48,872 bases of DNA from positions 700,467-749,338 of the forward strand of contig NW_004443692.1 in NCBI RefSeq assembly GCF_000330505.1, given 5' to 3'. Below are positions 21,838 through 32,188 of the stretch, one piece after another. Position numbers and translations under genes: made by a program. The DNA comes from Entamoeba invadens IP1. Taxonomy: Eukaryota > Evosea > Mastigamoebida > Endamoebidae. The first letter of the stretch is position 1. Each line of letters opens with the position of its first letter. The notes under the pieces are model-generated. The model had not been told where the DNA came from. It made no database searches and saw only the letters and a program-made list of their open reading frames with translations.

Positions 21838-23148
21838 CTAGTTTTATTTGACTCGGGTTTTGATCGCTTCTAGGTGGTGTGTTATTTTATAGATTGGTTC
21901 GAAAACAAATGTACCATTTTGTTTAGTACAAATAACCATTAGAATTTATTAACTAAATATTTATCAAGTTTTATTACTATTTTTTTTAGCCAATAAAAAC
22001 TAAAATAATTTATAACGGAATAATATATAAAGTCTAAATATCAATAAATCGTAACAAAAGTTGACAATATACTTATTTTGATTGTTAAAAATCGGAACAA
22101 TCTTTTCATGGAAGTACTAAAACATATGAAATTTAATATTTGATCAAAAAATAATCAAAAAATAACAACGAAAAGTTTTTGTAAATTATGGAAATAATTT
22201 ACACCATATGTAATATCAATTTTAACTATAATACCAATGAATTGAAGTTTCTTATAGATTATATGATGATAACAGAATGAACCGAATTTAACTTTAGAAA
22301 CTGTTGTTTTCTTGAATCTTTCCAAAAATAAAAAACATTTTGAAAAATAATTGATTCTTAATCATATACCACTTTGATAAAATTGGTTTTCAAATCTACA
22401 AAACAGGAAAAGGCATTTATTTTCGTTATTTTTCAAAAACTACACTTTTTACATCCAACAACAAATGGGGTTTATTTTAATTGATATAAACAAAAAAATA
22501 CACTGATTATTTTATTTTTAATATTAAATAATTAAATACCCTTTTAAAAACGACACGAATCGTTTATCATTGTTTACAATTTTGTATTATAGAGTTAAAA
22601 AACCATTGAAATTTAGATACGGATAATATATTGTTATAAATAAAATGTATCGTACAACGTAAATGAAAAAAAAAGTTTTGAAAAGAATGATCAATTAAAA
22701 ATACATTGTACAGTTCTCCAACAATAAAAATCAACTTATTTTGTTACCTCAAGCACAATTACTGTTATAATTCTTTTTTTTCAATTTAAAAAGATGTAAT
22801 TTGGTTGAAAGATAAAACTCATAATAAAGTTAAGTTGTTGTCTTTTTAATTTAAATGATTATAAGTTAATATGATTCACCAATTAAATAACTTATTAACT
22901 TATTTATGTTCAAAGTGGTATTAATGTAATAAATGTAAAACAGTTTTCATTGCGGTAAAACAACATTTTACAACTCGAATCCTGTATGTTGGTTAAGCAT
23001 AATTTAAATATACAACGAAAAGTCCGATTTAAATAAACCACTTTTTATACGAATGTATATTTGTATAACATCGTATAAATAAATTGAAACATCGTTATTT
23101 TTTTGTCGCAACCAAAAACAAAAACAAAAAAATGAAATGAAACAGTCA
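21838..23148. other. AT-rich intergenic gap
   Basis: About 1.3 kb of A/T-tract DNA between the 3' ends of two convergent genes. No ORF of protein-like composition, RNA gene or clear repeat was seen. Confidence 0.6.
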
Positions 23149-23700
23149 TTATTTTAATTCAAATTGTTCTAGTACACTCTGAATGTCATTATCATTTTTC
23201 TCAATAACTATCGAGTATTGGGTTTCAAGCCTTCTGCATATCATTTGGTTGACTTTAATGCCGAGTCCGTATATTTTGTCTGTTGATAAAATTATTTTGT
23301 TCTTTAAATAGATTTCAACAACGTTTTCACAGACCATCGAAGATCGACTTCCGCTTGTGAACGTGGAGTTGCAAAAAAACCCATTCAACCACGCCAAGTC
23401 AATTAACAAATGGATTTGTTCGTATGTTTTGTTTTTGGTGATGCGTTGTTTTGCAGTGTCTTGCGAAATTCCAATTTTCACATCGTACATTTGTCGTTCT
23501 TGAACTCGTTTGACCACAAAGGCTTCAACATCTATCCAATCACTCCCTGTTTCAATTCTTCGGATGTTAATGAGTTGAAGAGAAACGTTCCCTTTTTTGA
23601 CAGGACGCTGGACAACAAAAGTATGAAATTTGTTGAGGATCGAAATCAAGACACATTGTACACACACTTGGTTATCATGGTGTGCCTTGAAGACACTCAT
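23149..23700 (-). CDS. Unrecognised 183-residue protein
   Basis: Single exon, ATG 23700 to a stop at 23149. Composition is protein-like: mixed alpha/beta with regular hydrophobic spacing (HTFVVQRPVKKGNVSLQLIN, SDWIDVEAFVVKRVQERQMY, EQIHLLIDLAWLNGFF) and a helical C-terminus (DIQSVLEQFELK). There is no signal peptide, membrane span or recognisable motif. It is isolated between two long empty gaps, and its local G+C content clearly exceeds that of its flanks, which supports coding. A 5' exon is possible because coding-like sequence continues some 40 bp upstream in another frame. Confidence 0.55.
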   Translation of the reverse strand: MSVFKAHHDNQVCVQCVLISILNKFHTFVVQRPVKKGNVSLQLINIRRIETGSDWIDVEAFVVKRVQERQMYDVKIGISQDTAKQRITKNKTYEQIHLLIDLAWLNGFFCNSTFTSGSRSSMVCENVVEIYLKNKIILSTDKIYGLGIKVNQMICRRLETQYSIVIEKNDNDIQSVLEQFELK

Positions 23701-26457
23701 TATAACTATCTTCGATCCACTTTTTGGGTCGAATCAGGACGTTATTAATAGCACAGAAATATTGATTTTTTTTAAACGAAAATTCCACCAACTCAAAAAG
23801 GAAATTATTCGAAGAAACAAAAATACTTCGCATCAAAACCAATAAGTTGCGTTTGTTGAAGATGGTAAATCCAGTGTTTCAATATATATTAAACCCAAAT
23901 TTGCCGAACTATAAATTACTTTTCGACATTATTTTCAGATTGAAAAAAAGTTCATATTGTGATTGATAATTATGTGTTCCCAATTAAACCTAAAATTTCG
24001 GGATTAATATTTTTTAAAAAGCCGATTTTGCCACACAATTGTCAAGATACCAGAAAAATGGCCATTTTAAAAAAGCAATTTTTTTGCAAGATTAAAAAAT
24101 TTATTATGAGTTACAAAAAACTTAAAGATGATCTATACAAGTCAAAGATGTTGCATAACGAGTTTTTATTTTTTAAAATAAAGTTTAAGTATACAAATGT
24201 AATACTAAGGTTTCGACTTACTATTTAAATACTATTTAAATAGTAATGAACAATTTTCTTTATTTGTTTTCAAAAATGGTCCAAATTCAACTTTTCATAT
24301 TAAGTTTTTACAATGGTATAGAAATTATTAATTATTAGTCGAAACCTTAGTGCCACATCTGTTCAGATGATTTAGTTTTATTCGTTTTTTCAGATTTTTG
24401 TATTATTACAGAAAGCAACATTACTTGAAGTTAGTGGGCATTTATGTTTAGAATTGCTTAAGCAAAAATAGATTTCGCATGACTTTAGAAAATGGTGGAA
24501 TTGTTTTCGAATCACGAAACACGAAACGTCAAACTTTATCAGTAAAAATATCAATTTTTTTAATCAAAACTTTTTTTGGTTACATGAAGTAATAATAATA
24601 TAATAAATTATATAATTTTGTTTTTAAATCAAATTTTGGCTGTTTTGATTTACATATTTTATCCAATAAATGATAATTTCAACCATTCGTTACAATCAAA
24701 TAATGAATTCCAATTGTTTTCAACTGAAAAAATTTCAGATTGAAAATAATACAAATTTGGACCGCCACATTTTTGGAACATTCTTTGACCAATTTTAAAG
24801 AAAGTCAACTTGTTTTTTTCATCTAAACATTCCCACAAAGACCAAATTTTTTAAAGGTTGAGTTTTATTTGATATTTGAGTCAGTTTTCGTTTTACTCGA
24901 AACGAGAAACTAAAAAAGAAAATATACAAGTTTTCGTAAATGATAATAAAGATCATAACTTTTGTTACCATCATTTTTGTCTTTTTTTTCAAATGAGTAA
25001 TTAAAACAATTATTCATAATCATGACAATTAACAACGACACTGGTTTGTTGCATGCTTTTTGATCGTTGATTGGCTCAACGGTGTGGTGGTTATACAGGA
25101 AATGTAGTTTATCAACTTATTCAAAACTAACCAAACAAAAAGAACTCTTCATTTTTGAAATACAAAAACAATATTAACACTTCATATATTCGTCTGTAAA
25201 GATAAATATTCGAAGAGTAAAATGAATAAAAAAACTGTAAAAATCTTAAATATATTAGTAATGTATTTGATTTCTAAAAATTAACAAAAAAAACTATATA
25301 TTTTAATTAAATTTTAATAATTTTCATTTTTTATTTAATTTAAAAAACTTGTTATTTACTAAAAATATTAACATTAACAAAAAATCTTATTTAAAGTAAA
25401 CAAATAATTAAAAATAAATTTTTATCTTTCTAACTATTTTTTTGGTTTTATTCAAATACAATTTCAAACTTGGTGTTTTTTTTCAGTGATCACTATTTAA
25501 AACAAATCAATTTTGAATATTGTAATACGTTTTATAAAGCACAAATCGTTAAAAAATGATTAATTGGGTGATAAATAAATACAACAAAAAATAATCATTT
25601 GATTTTTGATAAAAATATCTTTTTTAAAACGACATATAAACAACATCAATAAAATGTTAATTAAACAAGAAATTTATTGATGTCATAATTAAGAATGTAT
25701 AAAAATTATCATTTAAATAAAGAGTCTAACTATAATATTTGTTTTAATATTAAAGACATATTTTAATCTGTTATTAGATAATTATTTCATTTAATAAAGG
25801 ATTACTATAAACATAAATGATTATGTTTTAAACAAAAATAAATAAACAAAATGTTTAATATTATAAATACTTTTGTTTGTTTATTCTTTAAAAAAATAAA
25901 TAAAAATTGTTTTAGTAAACTTTCAGATTGATAACACAGAATTCCCTTTAAAATTTCAAATAACATCTTTGTTATAAAATTGACATGTTTTTACTGAGAA
26001 ATATATTCATTTTTTTGATATTTTTTCTTTTTTAGCCTGTGTGGCAATGTGCTTGTTTTATATTTTTTAAAAAAACAAAAAAATATTAAATAAACTTGAG
26101 ATTTCCCGATTTTTAGACCATTTGAATTATGTTCAATGTCATTTGAAATGATAATTATGGTTTTACAAAAACAAGATTATTTGAATTAAATCTGAACATT
26201 CCCAAAAATTCAGTTTTTATTTTTTTTATTTTTTATTTTTTTATTTGAGTTTTATTATAACTTCTAATTAAATATTTTATCTTTTTTAATTAAATAAAAA
26301 ACTACAATTTTATGTTAATAAATTACTAAATCATATTTATAAAATTTTTATTTTATTTGATATTTAATTGTATAAAAATAACCAAATGTCATAGTAATAA
26401 TAATAACTTTATTACTATTAGTTATAGTTCAAAAATGAAAAAACGGAAAATAAAAAT
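23701..26457. other. 2.7-kb AT-rich, gene-poor stretch
   Basis: The stretch is dominated by A/T homopolymer runs. The only structured items are the inverted-repeat element at 24204-24351 (listed separately) and a lone hairpin, CGTTGA-TTGGC-TCAACG, at 25065-25081 within a slightly more GC-rich patch (about 25040-25110). A GTG-started ORF at 23959-24228 has AT-driven composition and was not accepted. Confidence 0.55.
24204..24351. mobile_element. Possible 148-bp MITE-like element with nested palindrome
   Basis: A perfect 15-bp inverted repeat bounds the segment: ACTAAGGTTTCGACT at 24204-24218 and AGTCGAAACCTTAGT at 24337-24351. Immediately inside the left arm lies a 12-bp perfect hairpin, TACTATTTAAAT-ACT-ATTTAAATAGTA (24219-24245). 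If the ends are CTAAGG...CCTTAG, the flanks read TA on the left and TG on the right, close to the TA duplication of Tc1/mariner elements, which are abundant in some Entamoeba genomes. No transposase is present. Identity as a MITE is inference. Confidence 0.45.
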
Positions 26458-27610
26458 TCAGAGGAATGAGACTTGCTCTGGACTTCCAATGGACATTCTA
26501 CAATTTCTTTTTGGCCTTGGAGGTGCCAAAAGAACTCCCCCAGTACTTGACATTCTTTTTCTTGTTTTTGTTTCTACGTATACTGGTTGTGTGATTATTT
26601 TTTCCATTGTTTTTTGTTCGACTTTCAACTCTGTTTTATCAGATGTTATTTGTTCGTCCAGTAATCCACCCAAAACGTTATATCCCGGACTTTGTAGAGA
26701 TTCTGCCCGTCTCTTTTTACTCGTCTTTTCTGCTTTCTTTGTTTCTTTGATCTTTTTTTCTTCTTGTTTTTGTTGTGCTTTCTTAACACATACTACATCT
26801 CCTTTATCGTCCAACTTCTGTGTTGGTCTCAGATTCAACGCGTCTGCACTTCTTTTTATTTTGGAAACAAGGTATTCGATCACACACAAAAGGTCGTCCA
26901 AACTCTTTGTACTCTGTAGATTTTCTTTCATCAAAGCGGCGTATTTGGGAAATTTTCTTTTCGTGAGACAAAGGAGAACATTACTAATTACATGAACAAG
27001 AAAACAAACTCCTTTAGAGCAATGAGTTTTTTAATTGTATTTTCAAACGAACTTTGTTTTTGCGAACACTCTTCCAACGTGTCGCGAATCGTCTTTTGTA
27101 CAACCGCGACAAATTCCTCAACTTCAATTGGACTTCTTTGAAAAAAGACTGTGGAATATTTCTGAACAAATTTCACATACTCTGGAAATTCAACGGGAAA
27201 ATCTGTAGCCCACTTCTCCGCTAATGCTCGACTCGCCGTCTTTGCGATAGAATCAAGATTTCGTTCTTTCTGTACATGAATCAATTGTTTTCAAAAATGG
27301 TATTTAAAACAAGACAAACATAGTCACATTGCGCCTGAAACCTTTTCATAAATTCTACTGTCTGTAATTCAGCCCTAAAAATGGGTTGTGTACACACAAC
27401 TTTATCAAGCGCAAAGAGTAGTTTGCACATACTATTTCCGTCAATTTCAGAGTGTTTAAACTTTTTCATGAAAACAATCATGTGTGTACTTAACCCAAGG
27501 GGTCCTTTGGGATGAAGCAGCATGAAGTCGGACAATTTCTGAATTATTGATGACTCGGGTGGATAAGGTCCGTTCATTATTTGTGTAAGAATGTCGGACA
27601 GAAGAACCAT
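26458..27610 (-). CDS. Probable VHS/GAT-domain-like trafficking protein, three exons
   Basis: Exons are 27610-27320, 27269-27010 and 26956-26458, for 349 residues. Intron 1 (27319-27270, GTTTGT...TACAG) is clear. Intron 2 starts with GTTTGT at 27009, and I chose the 53-nt version ending at 26957; an AG at 26984 also keeps frame but leaves only 26 nt. Residues 1-150 are a helical superhelix with VHS-like signature spacing (SSIIQKLSDFMLLHPKG, MCKLLFALDKVVC, then ALAEKWATDFPVEFPEYVKF). About 155-260 form a three-helix, GAT-like region (ENTIKKLIALKEKFPKYAAL, LDDLLCVIEYLVSKIKR). The tail is Lys-rich with KKAEKTSKKRRAE and a PPRPKR motif. VHS-GAT proteins (TOM1, GGA type) sort ubiquitylated cargo. 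The fold assignment rests on pattern, not strong identity, and a CID/ENTH-like domain is the alternative. Confidence 0.6.
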
Positions 27611-28143
27611 ATTTTCTTTTTCGAGATAAGACTTTGGCTAATTTCATTTTGCTTGGGAAATTTATAGATTACTACAAAGTATTTTTGATGTTTGATAGTA
27701 TAAAGTGTTGGTTGTTAATCACTTTTCAATAGTTTTTGTTATATTAACAGACAACTCAGTATCGTTGTGTGAAGAATCTTTCAAGTATTGTTGATGAAAT
27801 TATTTATAAAATGAAACTTGTTAATTTATTTATTAATATATTTATTATATTTTGGTGATCAATTGATTAAACTGTTTTAACTTTTAATTTTTTAAAGTGT
27901 TACTTTTTATTAATAATATTTAATTATTATTTAATTGATACTTCTAATAAATAATTTATAAAAAGAAGATACTATACCATTTAAATTATAAATTATTAAT
28001 ACAAAACCATTCTGTTTCAATACCCGAAACAATGCGATATTAAGATGCAAATAATAGACATTATTTTACTATATTTCTATTAGAAGAAAATTCACAAAAG
28101 AACCAGAAGGATGTCGAACCGAGAGAACTAAAAATTTGTATCG
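27611..28143. other. Divergent promoter region
   Basis: AT-rich DNA between the VHS/GAT-like gene and the protease homologue. Near its right end are GAAC motifs (AAGAACC and GAGAACTAAAAATTTG within 65 bp of the ATG at 28144) that resemble the GAAC and Inr elements of Entamoeba promoters. Otherwise it is empty. Confidence 0.5.
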
Positions 28144-29751
28144 ATGGACAAGAAAGCGATCCCATTTTGGCTTCTTTGGGGTGGGTTGATTTTACTCAAC
28201 TTGTTTATATTAGTTGTCACAATTGTTTCCGCTTGTTTATTGGGCAACGAGATCGACAACGTTTTTGTCGAGAAGGAGCGGTTCATGAACTCAACACGGA
28301 AATACATATCTTATTACAACACAATGACAGGTGTTGAGAAACAAAGTGAAGACGTGCCCTCTTGGGTGTATGCGTCGACTGCATTTTTAGAATCTTCTTA
28401 TCGCAAAAACGGCTTGGAGAAAGGATTTTTAGGGCAAGATGAGTACGTCCAATTTGACGAGCAACTCTTTTACTCGACTGTCAAGAAGCTCTGCACTCAA
28501 ACAAAGAACAAATATTGTGACGCTGTTAATAGCAACTCGGGCTCTCCGGAATTACTTTTTTACCTCTCCAAGATATTTGGTGACAAATTGAATCCCGCCG
28601 TTGCGCCGAGTGGGTACATCGAGAACCCAAGTTCAAGTCCAATTAAGTTCCAAGTGAATGGAATCAATTCGGTGTACAACGATTTTAAATTGAGAATTTT
28701 GATGGCGGAGACGGGCTTACCATTCACTCTCAATTTCGGTGTGTTTAAACGGAGATATTACATCCCATGCACAAATAGTATCGGATACACATGCCCAGAC
28801 TCATTAACAAAAATCCCATGTCCAACAAGCTCTGATGGTCTCTGTGTCTCATTTTCATACAATCCATACTCACAGTCTGGTGTCTACGATTTCATTGGAC
28901 AATTGCATTACACTGATAAACACAGTGTCTTAGTGGTTGGGTGGAATGATGAGAAGAGAATTGACCGAAGTTGGGGGAGTGATTTGCACAATTTTGTCGA
29001 TGGTGGGTATATCGTCAAAAACTCGTATGGATACCAACACGGTCACTCTTTGAAGTTCTGGTTGCAACAACACTCGATCAAGGAAGAAATGCAGATCTGC
29101 CCCAATGTCCAATCCTTTGAACAATGGACACCAATGGACGAAGAGTGTATGAACACTAAAACATATGCCGAGTGTTGCAAATTGGTATTAAAAAAAGGAG
29201 TGAAAAGGTATATAGAAGCGTCTATTACACCACTCATATGTGACAGTTCACGCAATGACAAATACAAAGGGATCTTCCAATGTGACCAAAACAGACTGTA
29301 CTTCATCAAGTCAAGAAAACACAGTTTTGGACCTTACTCATCTTTTGGTTCTATGGACATTACACCAATCCAAAACACGAACTTAATGAGTATCAACCTC
29401 TTATCTTTCAATAAAGATATGACAGACAAACAGTTGATCACTATTAAGCCGACTTGTCCAGAAATGTTGGAAGATATCTTCACAACATATTACACAGGTA
29501 ATGACGTGGAAGCTACTACAAACACAGAAGAGTGTGGCTACGACTTCATTCCATTTGAAGTCCTTGAAAAATATAACCAGAATTATGTTGTTGACGGTGT
29601 TCACGCGCCAGCTTTCTCTTCTTTTGACATTGCCTGGGACGATCAGTCGTATGTGAAAAAGGCTGCAAGCGGTCCAAACTACGAGCCACTCAAGGCTGGA
29701 ACAAAGAAAATTTACCAGACAAACTTTGTCGGTCCGTATGATATGAATTAA
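28144..29751 (+). CDS. Papain-family (C1) protease homologue, membrane-anchored, catalytic Cys replaced by Ser
   Basis: A single-exon 535-residue protein. Residues 8-33 are a hydrophobic signal anchor (FWLLWGGLILLNLFILVVTI), as in the Entamoeba CP-B/CP-C type proteases. The papain active-site block is Q67-SEDVPS73-W74-VYASTAFLES. Its spacing equals papain's Q19-GSCGSC25-W26, so the oxyanion Gln and the Trp are kept but the nucleophile is Ser73. The partner His (DKHSVLVVGWND, H260) and Asn (GGYIVKNSYG, N293) are present. A Cys-rich C-terminal extension of about 220 residues follows (for example CMNTKTYAECC), longer than ordinary papain-like enzymes (about 310-350 aa). I see no cleavable pro-domain motif. 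It is either a Ser-type variant, as in some SERA proteins, or a non-catalytic homologue. It is tail to tail with the DEAH helicase. Confidence 0.85.
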   Translation: MDKKAIPFWLLWGGLILLNLFILVVTIVSACLLGNEIDNVFVEKERFMNSTRKYISYYNTMTGVEKQSEDVPSWVYASTAFLESSYRKNGLEKGFLGQDEYVQFDEQLFYSTVKKLCTQTKNKYCDAVNSNSGSPELLFYLSKIFGDKLNPAVAPSGYIENPSSSPIKFQVNGINSVYNDFKLRILMAETGLPFTLNFGVFKRRYYIPCTNSIGYTCPDSLTKIPCPTSSDGLCVSFSYNPYSQSGVYDFIGQLHYTDKHSVLVVGWNDEKRIDRSWGSDLHNFVDGGYIVKNSYGYQHGHSLKFWLQQHSIKEEMQICPNVQSFEQWTPMDEECMNTKTYAECCKLVLKKGVKRYIEASITPLICDSSRNDKYKGIFQCDQNRLYFIKSRKHSFGPYSSFGSMDITPIQNTNLMSINLLSFNKDMTDKQLITIKPTCPEMLEDIFTTYYTGNDVEATTNTEECGYDFIPFEVLEKYNQNYVVDGVHAPAFSSFDIAWDDQSYVKKAASGPNYEPLKAGTKKIYQTNFVGPYDMN

Positions 29752-29867
29752 TTTGATCTTCCATTGTGTTGCACTTTCTATATATATTATAGTATTTTAT
29801 ATTAATACTATTCTTTTAATTAAATAGTATGATACAATTATAATTAATTTATAGTAACATGTTCTAT

Positions 29868-31997
29868 TTATTTCCCAGACGGCGTTTGATGACCTTTGGC
29901 TCTGCGAGCCAAAAAACGTTGTTTTGCATCACTGATTTCTTCCACACTTGCTCGCTTCACTTGCATTCGCTCAACTTCAATTTTTGCAGAGCTCCAAGCG
30001 GAGCCTGTCCCACTTAATTTCTGGGAAGTGAAGTCTGCGTACAACTTCTCACCAATAAGTTTTTTCAAGTCAAGTTTCGGAAGGTCGTCCCAATGCTTTT
30101 TGACTGTTTCTTCGTTAATAGAAGAGACCCACTTAAGCATCACAGACGAGGAAACAGTCATTGTTATGAACATCACACATTCACTTTCTTTCTCGGAATT
30201 GCACCTACTTGTGGGGTGAATGATTGTATCAATGTTTGTGCCTTTAAGTCGATACTTTCCTTTCCCACACCTTTGTGCGGTGTTTCTAAAATATGCAGAA
30301 TAGATCGCGTCGATTATTTCGCGAATTTTTAGTGACTTAATGATGTGATTGATTTCAATCGCTTCTTCCAAATCCTTCACGCGATCTCTTTCTCTGCTGT
30401 GACTTCTATTCCGCATTGCCTTTGTTTCTTGTGTGGATTTGTCATTAAACACATCTCTTGCGATTTCCACTATTTGTTTGACAATCAATTTACTGTATCG
30501 CATCATTTGTGGGTTTAACCCTTTTTTCGTCCCCCACACCTCCCCATATTTTTGCCACATTTTATACGCCACAATCATCCCAATAAGGTCATTGTTAACT
30601 CCACTAACTCCACTGTAACTCCCTAAAAACACATTCTCTTGACTGACCATCCCAATCAATTCACTCACCTCTTCTAAGACGTTGTTGGTATACCCCTCAC
30701 ACACAGCAGCAGCCTGCCTTGGACTCAGTGGAAATTTGACCAGTTTTTTCCCAAAATCGGTTATTTCCCCATCGTCGTTAATCGCACCAATATACCGAAG
30801 TTCTCGCACAGCTTCTACAACATTTAATACAGGCGGTCTCTCAACAAAGAAAGTTTCTTCAAGGCCAATGCCCAACATTTTCAATTTCAAAACAACATCC
30901 TCCAAATTGACTCGTACTATTTCTGGCACACTCTCATCTCTCAGTTGGTTATATGACTCTTCACTATACAGTCGATAGCAAATTCCTTCTTCAGTCCTTC
31001 CAGCTCTCCCGCACCGTTGTATAGCACCCGCTTTGGAAACGGTTTCGAGAGTCAACCCTTCTGCTCCGCCCGTGGATTGCATAGTTTTGACTAGTCCTTG
31101 GTCAATCACAAATTTGACACCAGGGACTGTAATAGAGGTTTCTGCTATGTTAGTTGCGACAACAATTTTTCTGGTGTTTGGTGGTGCTTTTAAAAAGACC
31201 TTTTTCTGTTTTTCTTTTTGAAGTGCGGAGTACAATGGGAGAATAATCAAGTCACTTTTAGCGGTGATTTCAGTGGCTTTTCTCGCTATCAAAGAACAAC
31301 ACTTTTCAATCTCCTCAGCACCAGAAAGAAATATTAAGATGTCCCCCGTGTCATACATACTATGTATCTCCAACACCGTTTCGACTACAGGATTGAGTGC
31401 CGGACTTGGGTCTCCAGTCAAGTACTTGATGTTAACATTGAACACTCGTCCTTTCACTGTGACAGTGCCAACACTAAGAGAATACCCCGAATAATATTTA
31501 GTCAATTCACTGGTATCTATAGTGGCTGAGCTGATGATAATTTTCAAATCTTTTCTCTTCTGACAGAGTCTTGCAGAATATGATAATAAAAAGTCGGTGT
31601 TGATGCTTCTCTCATGCGCCTCATCTATAATTAGAACATCATATTTACTCAGTACCGGATCTGCAGACAACTCCGCTAATAATATCCCATCAGTCATAAA
31701 AAAGAGCCGTGTCGACGGAGAGGTCATATCATCAAACCGAACTTTGTACCCCACAAAAGTACCCAACTCCACTTTGCGCAAATCACTAACACGTTCGGAA
31801 ACACTCTCCGCACCAATCCGACGTGGGTTCGTCGTGACGATGCGTGGGTCTTTATGGGGTATGGAGTGGTCATACAACATTTGACCCACCATCGTTGTTT
31901 TTCCACACCCAGTAGTGCCCAAAAGGATTGTTATTTGGTTGGTAGAAACACATTGTATTATTTCAGAGACATGTTGTTGTATAGGAAGTCCCTCCAT
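29868..31997 (-). CDS. DEAH-box RNA helicase
   Basis: A single exon of 709 residues with ATG at 31997. Helicase motifs are in order: Walker A GTTGCGKT (27-34), TNPRR (Ia), DEAH (125-128), SAT (157-159), NIAETSITVPG (motif V region) and QRCGRAGR (327-334). Winged-helix/ratchet and OB-fold regions follow (HPTSR..., MFITMTVSSSVML). This is the DHX8/15/33/35 group (Prp2, Prp16, Prp22, Prp43 relatives), which remodels spliceosomes or pre-ribosomes at the cost of ATP. The protein starts almost directly at the RecA1 domain, so the N-terminal extension that usually distinguishes subfamilies is missing and no orthologue can be named. The C-terminal tail (VSEEISDAKQRFLARRAKG-like) is charged and specific. 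Confidence 0.92.
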   Translation of the reverse strand: MEGLPIQQHVSEIIQCVSTNQITILLGTTGCGKTTMVGQMLYDHSIPHKDPRIVTTNPRRIGAESVSERVSDLRKVELGTFVGYKVRFDDMTSPSTRLFFMTDGILLAELSADPVLSKYDVLIIDEAHERSINTDFLLSYSARLCQKRKDLKIIISSATIDTSELTKYYSGYSLSVGTVTVKGRVFNVNIKYLTGDPSPALNPVVETVLEIHSMYDTGDILIFLSGAEEIEKCCSLIARKATEITAKSDLIILPLYSALQKEKQKKVFLKAPPNTRKIVVATNIAETSITVPGVKFVIDQGLVKTMQSTGGAEGLTLETVSKAGAIQRCGRAGRTEEGICYRLYSEESYNQLRDESVPEIVRVNLEDVVLKLKMLGIGLEETFFVERPPVLNVVEAVRELRYIGAINDDGEITDFGKKLVKFPLSPRQAAAVCEGYTNNVLEEVSELIGMVSQENVFLGSYSGVSGVNNDLIGMIVAYKMWQKYGEVWGTKKGLNPQMMRYSKLIVKQIVEIARDVFNDKSTQETKAMRNRSHSRERDRVKDLEEAIEINHIIKSLKIREIIDAIYSAYFRNTAQRCGKGKYRLKGTNIDTIIHPTSRCNSEKESECVMFITMTVSSSVMLKWVSSINEETVKKHWDDLPKLDLKKLIGEKLYADFTSQKLSGTGSAWSSAKIEVERMQVKRASVEEISDAKQRFLARRAKGHQTPSGK

Positions 31998-32188
31998 TGT
32001 TTATCTTTTTATGTTCTTTTGAGTCGCAATTCCACTGATCAATAATATAATTAAATTATTCAAATAATTACTATAAACATAGAATTTGTTATTAATTATT
32101 CTAATTAATTAAAGTATCATTAATAAAACTATTAAAACTGTGTTCAATTGAATAGTAAATTAATTATAAAATATAGCAACGAGAGAGT

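Noticed and set aside
23959..24228. 89-codon ORF
   Set aside because: GTG start, Lys/Phe/Ile-dominated composition expected from random AT-rich DNA, and it runs into the inverted-repeat element.
25065..25081. CGTTGA-TTGGC-TCAACG hairpin as a possible snoRNA or tRNA remnant
   Set aside because: No box C/D, H/ACA, A-box or B-box motif nearby. A 6-bp stem is expected by chance in a window of this size.
26984..27009. Alternative 26-nt intron in the VHS/GAT-like gene
   Set aside because: It keeps frame but is shorter than any other intron here (minimum 40 nt). The 53-nt alternative also keeps frame.
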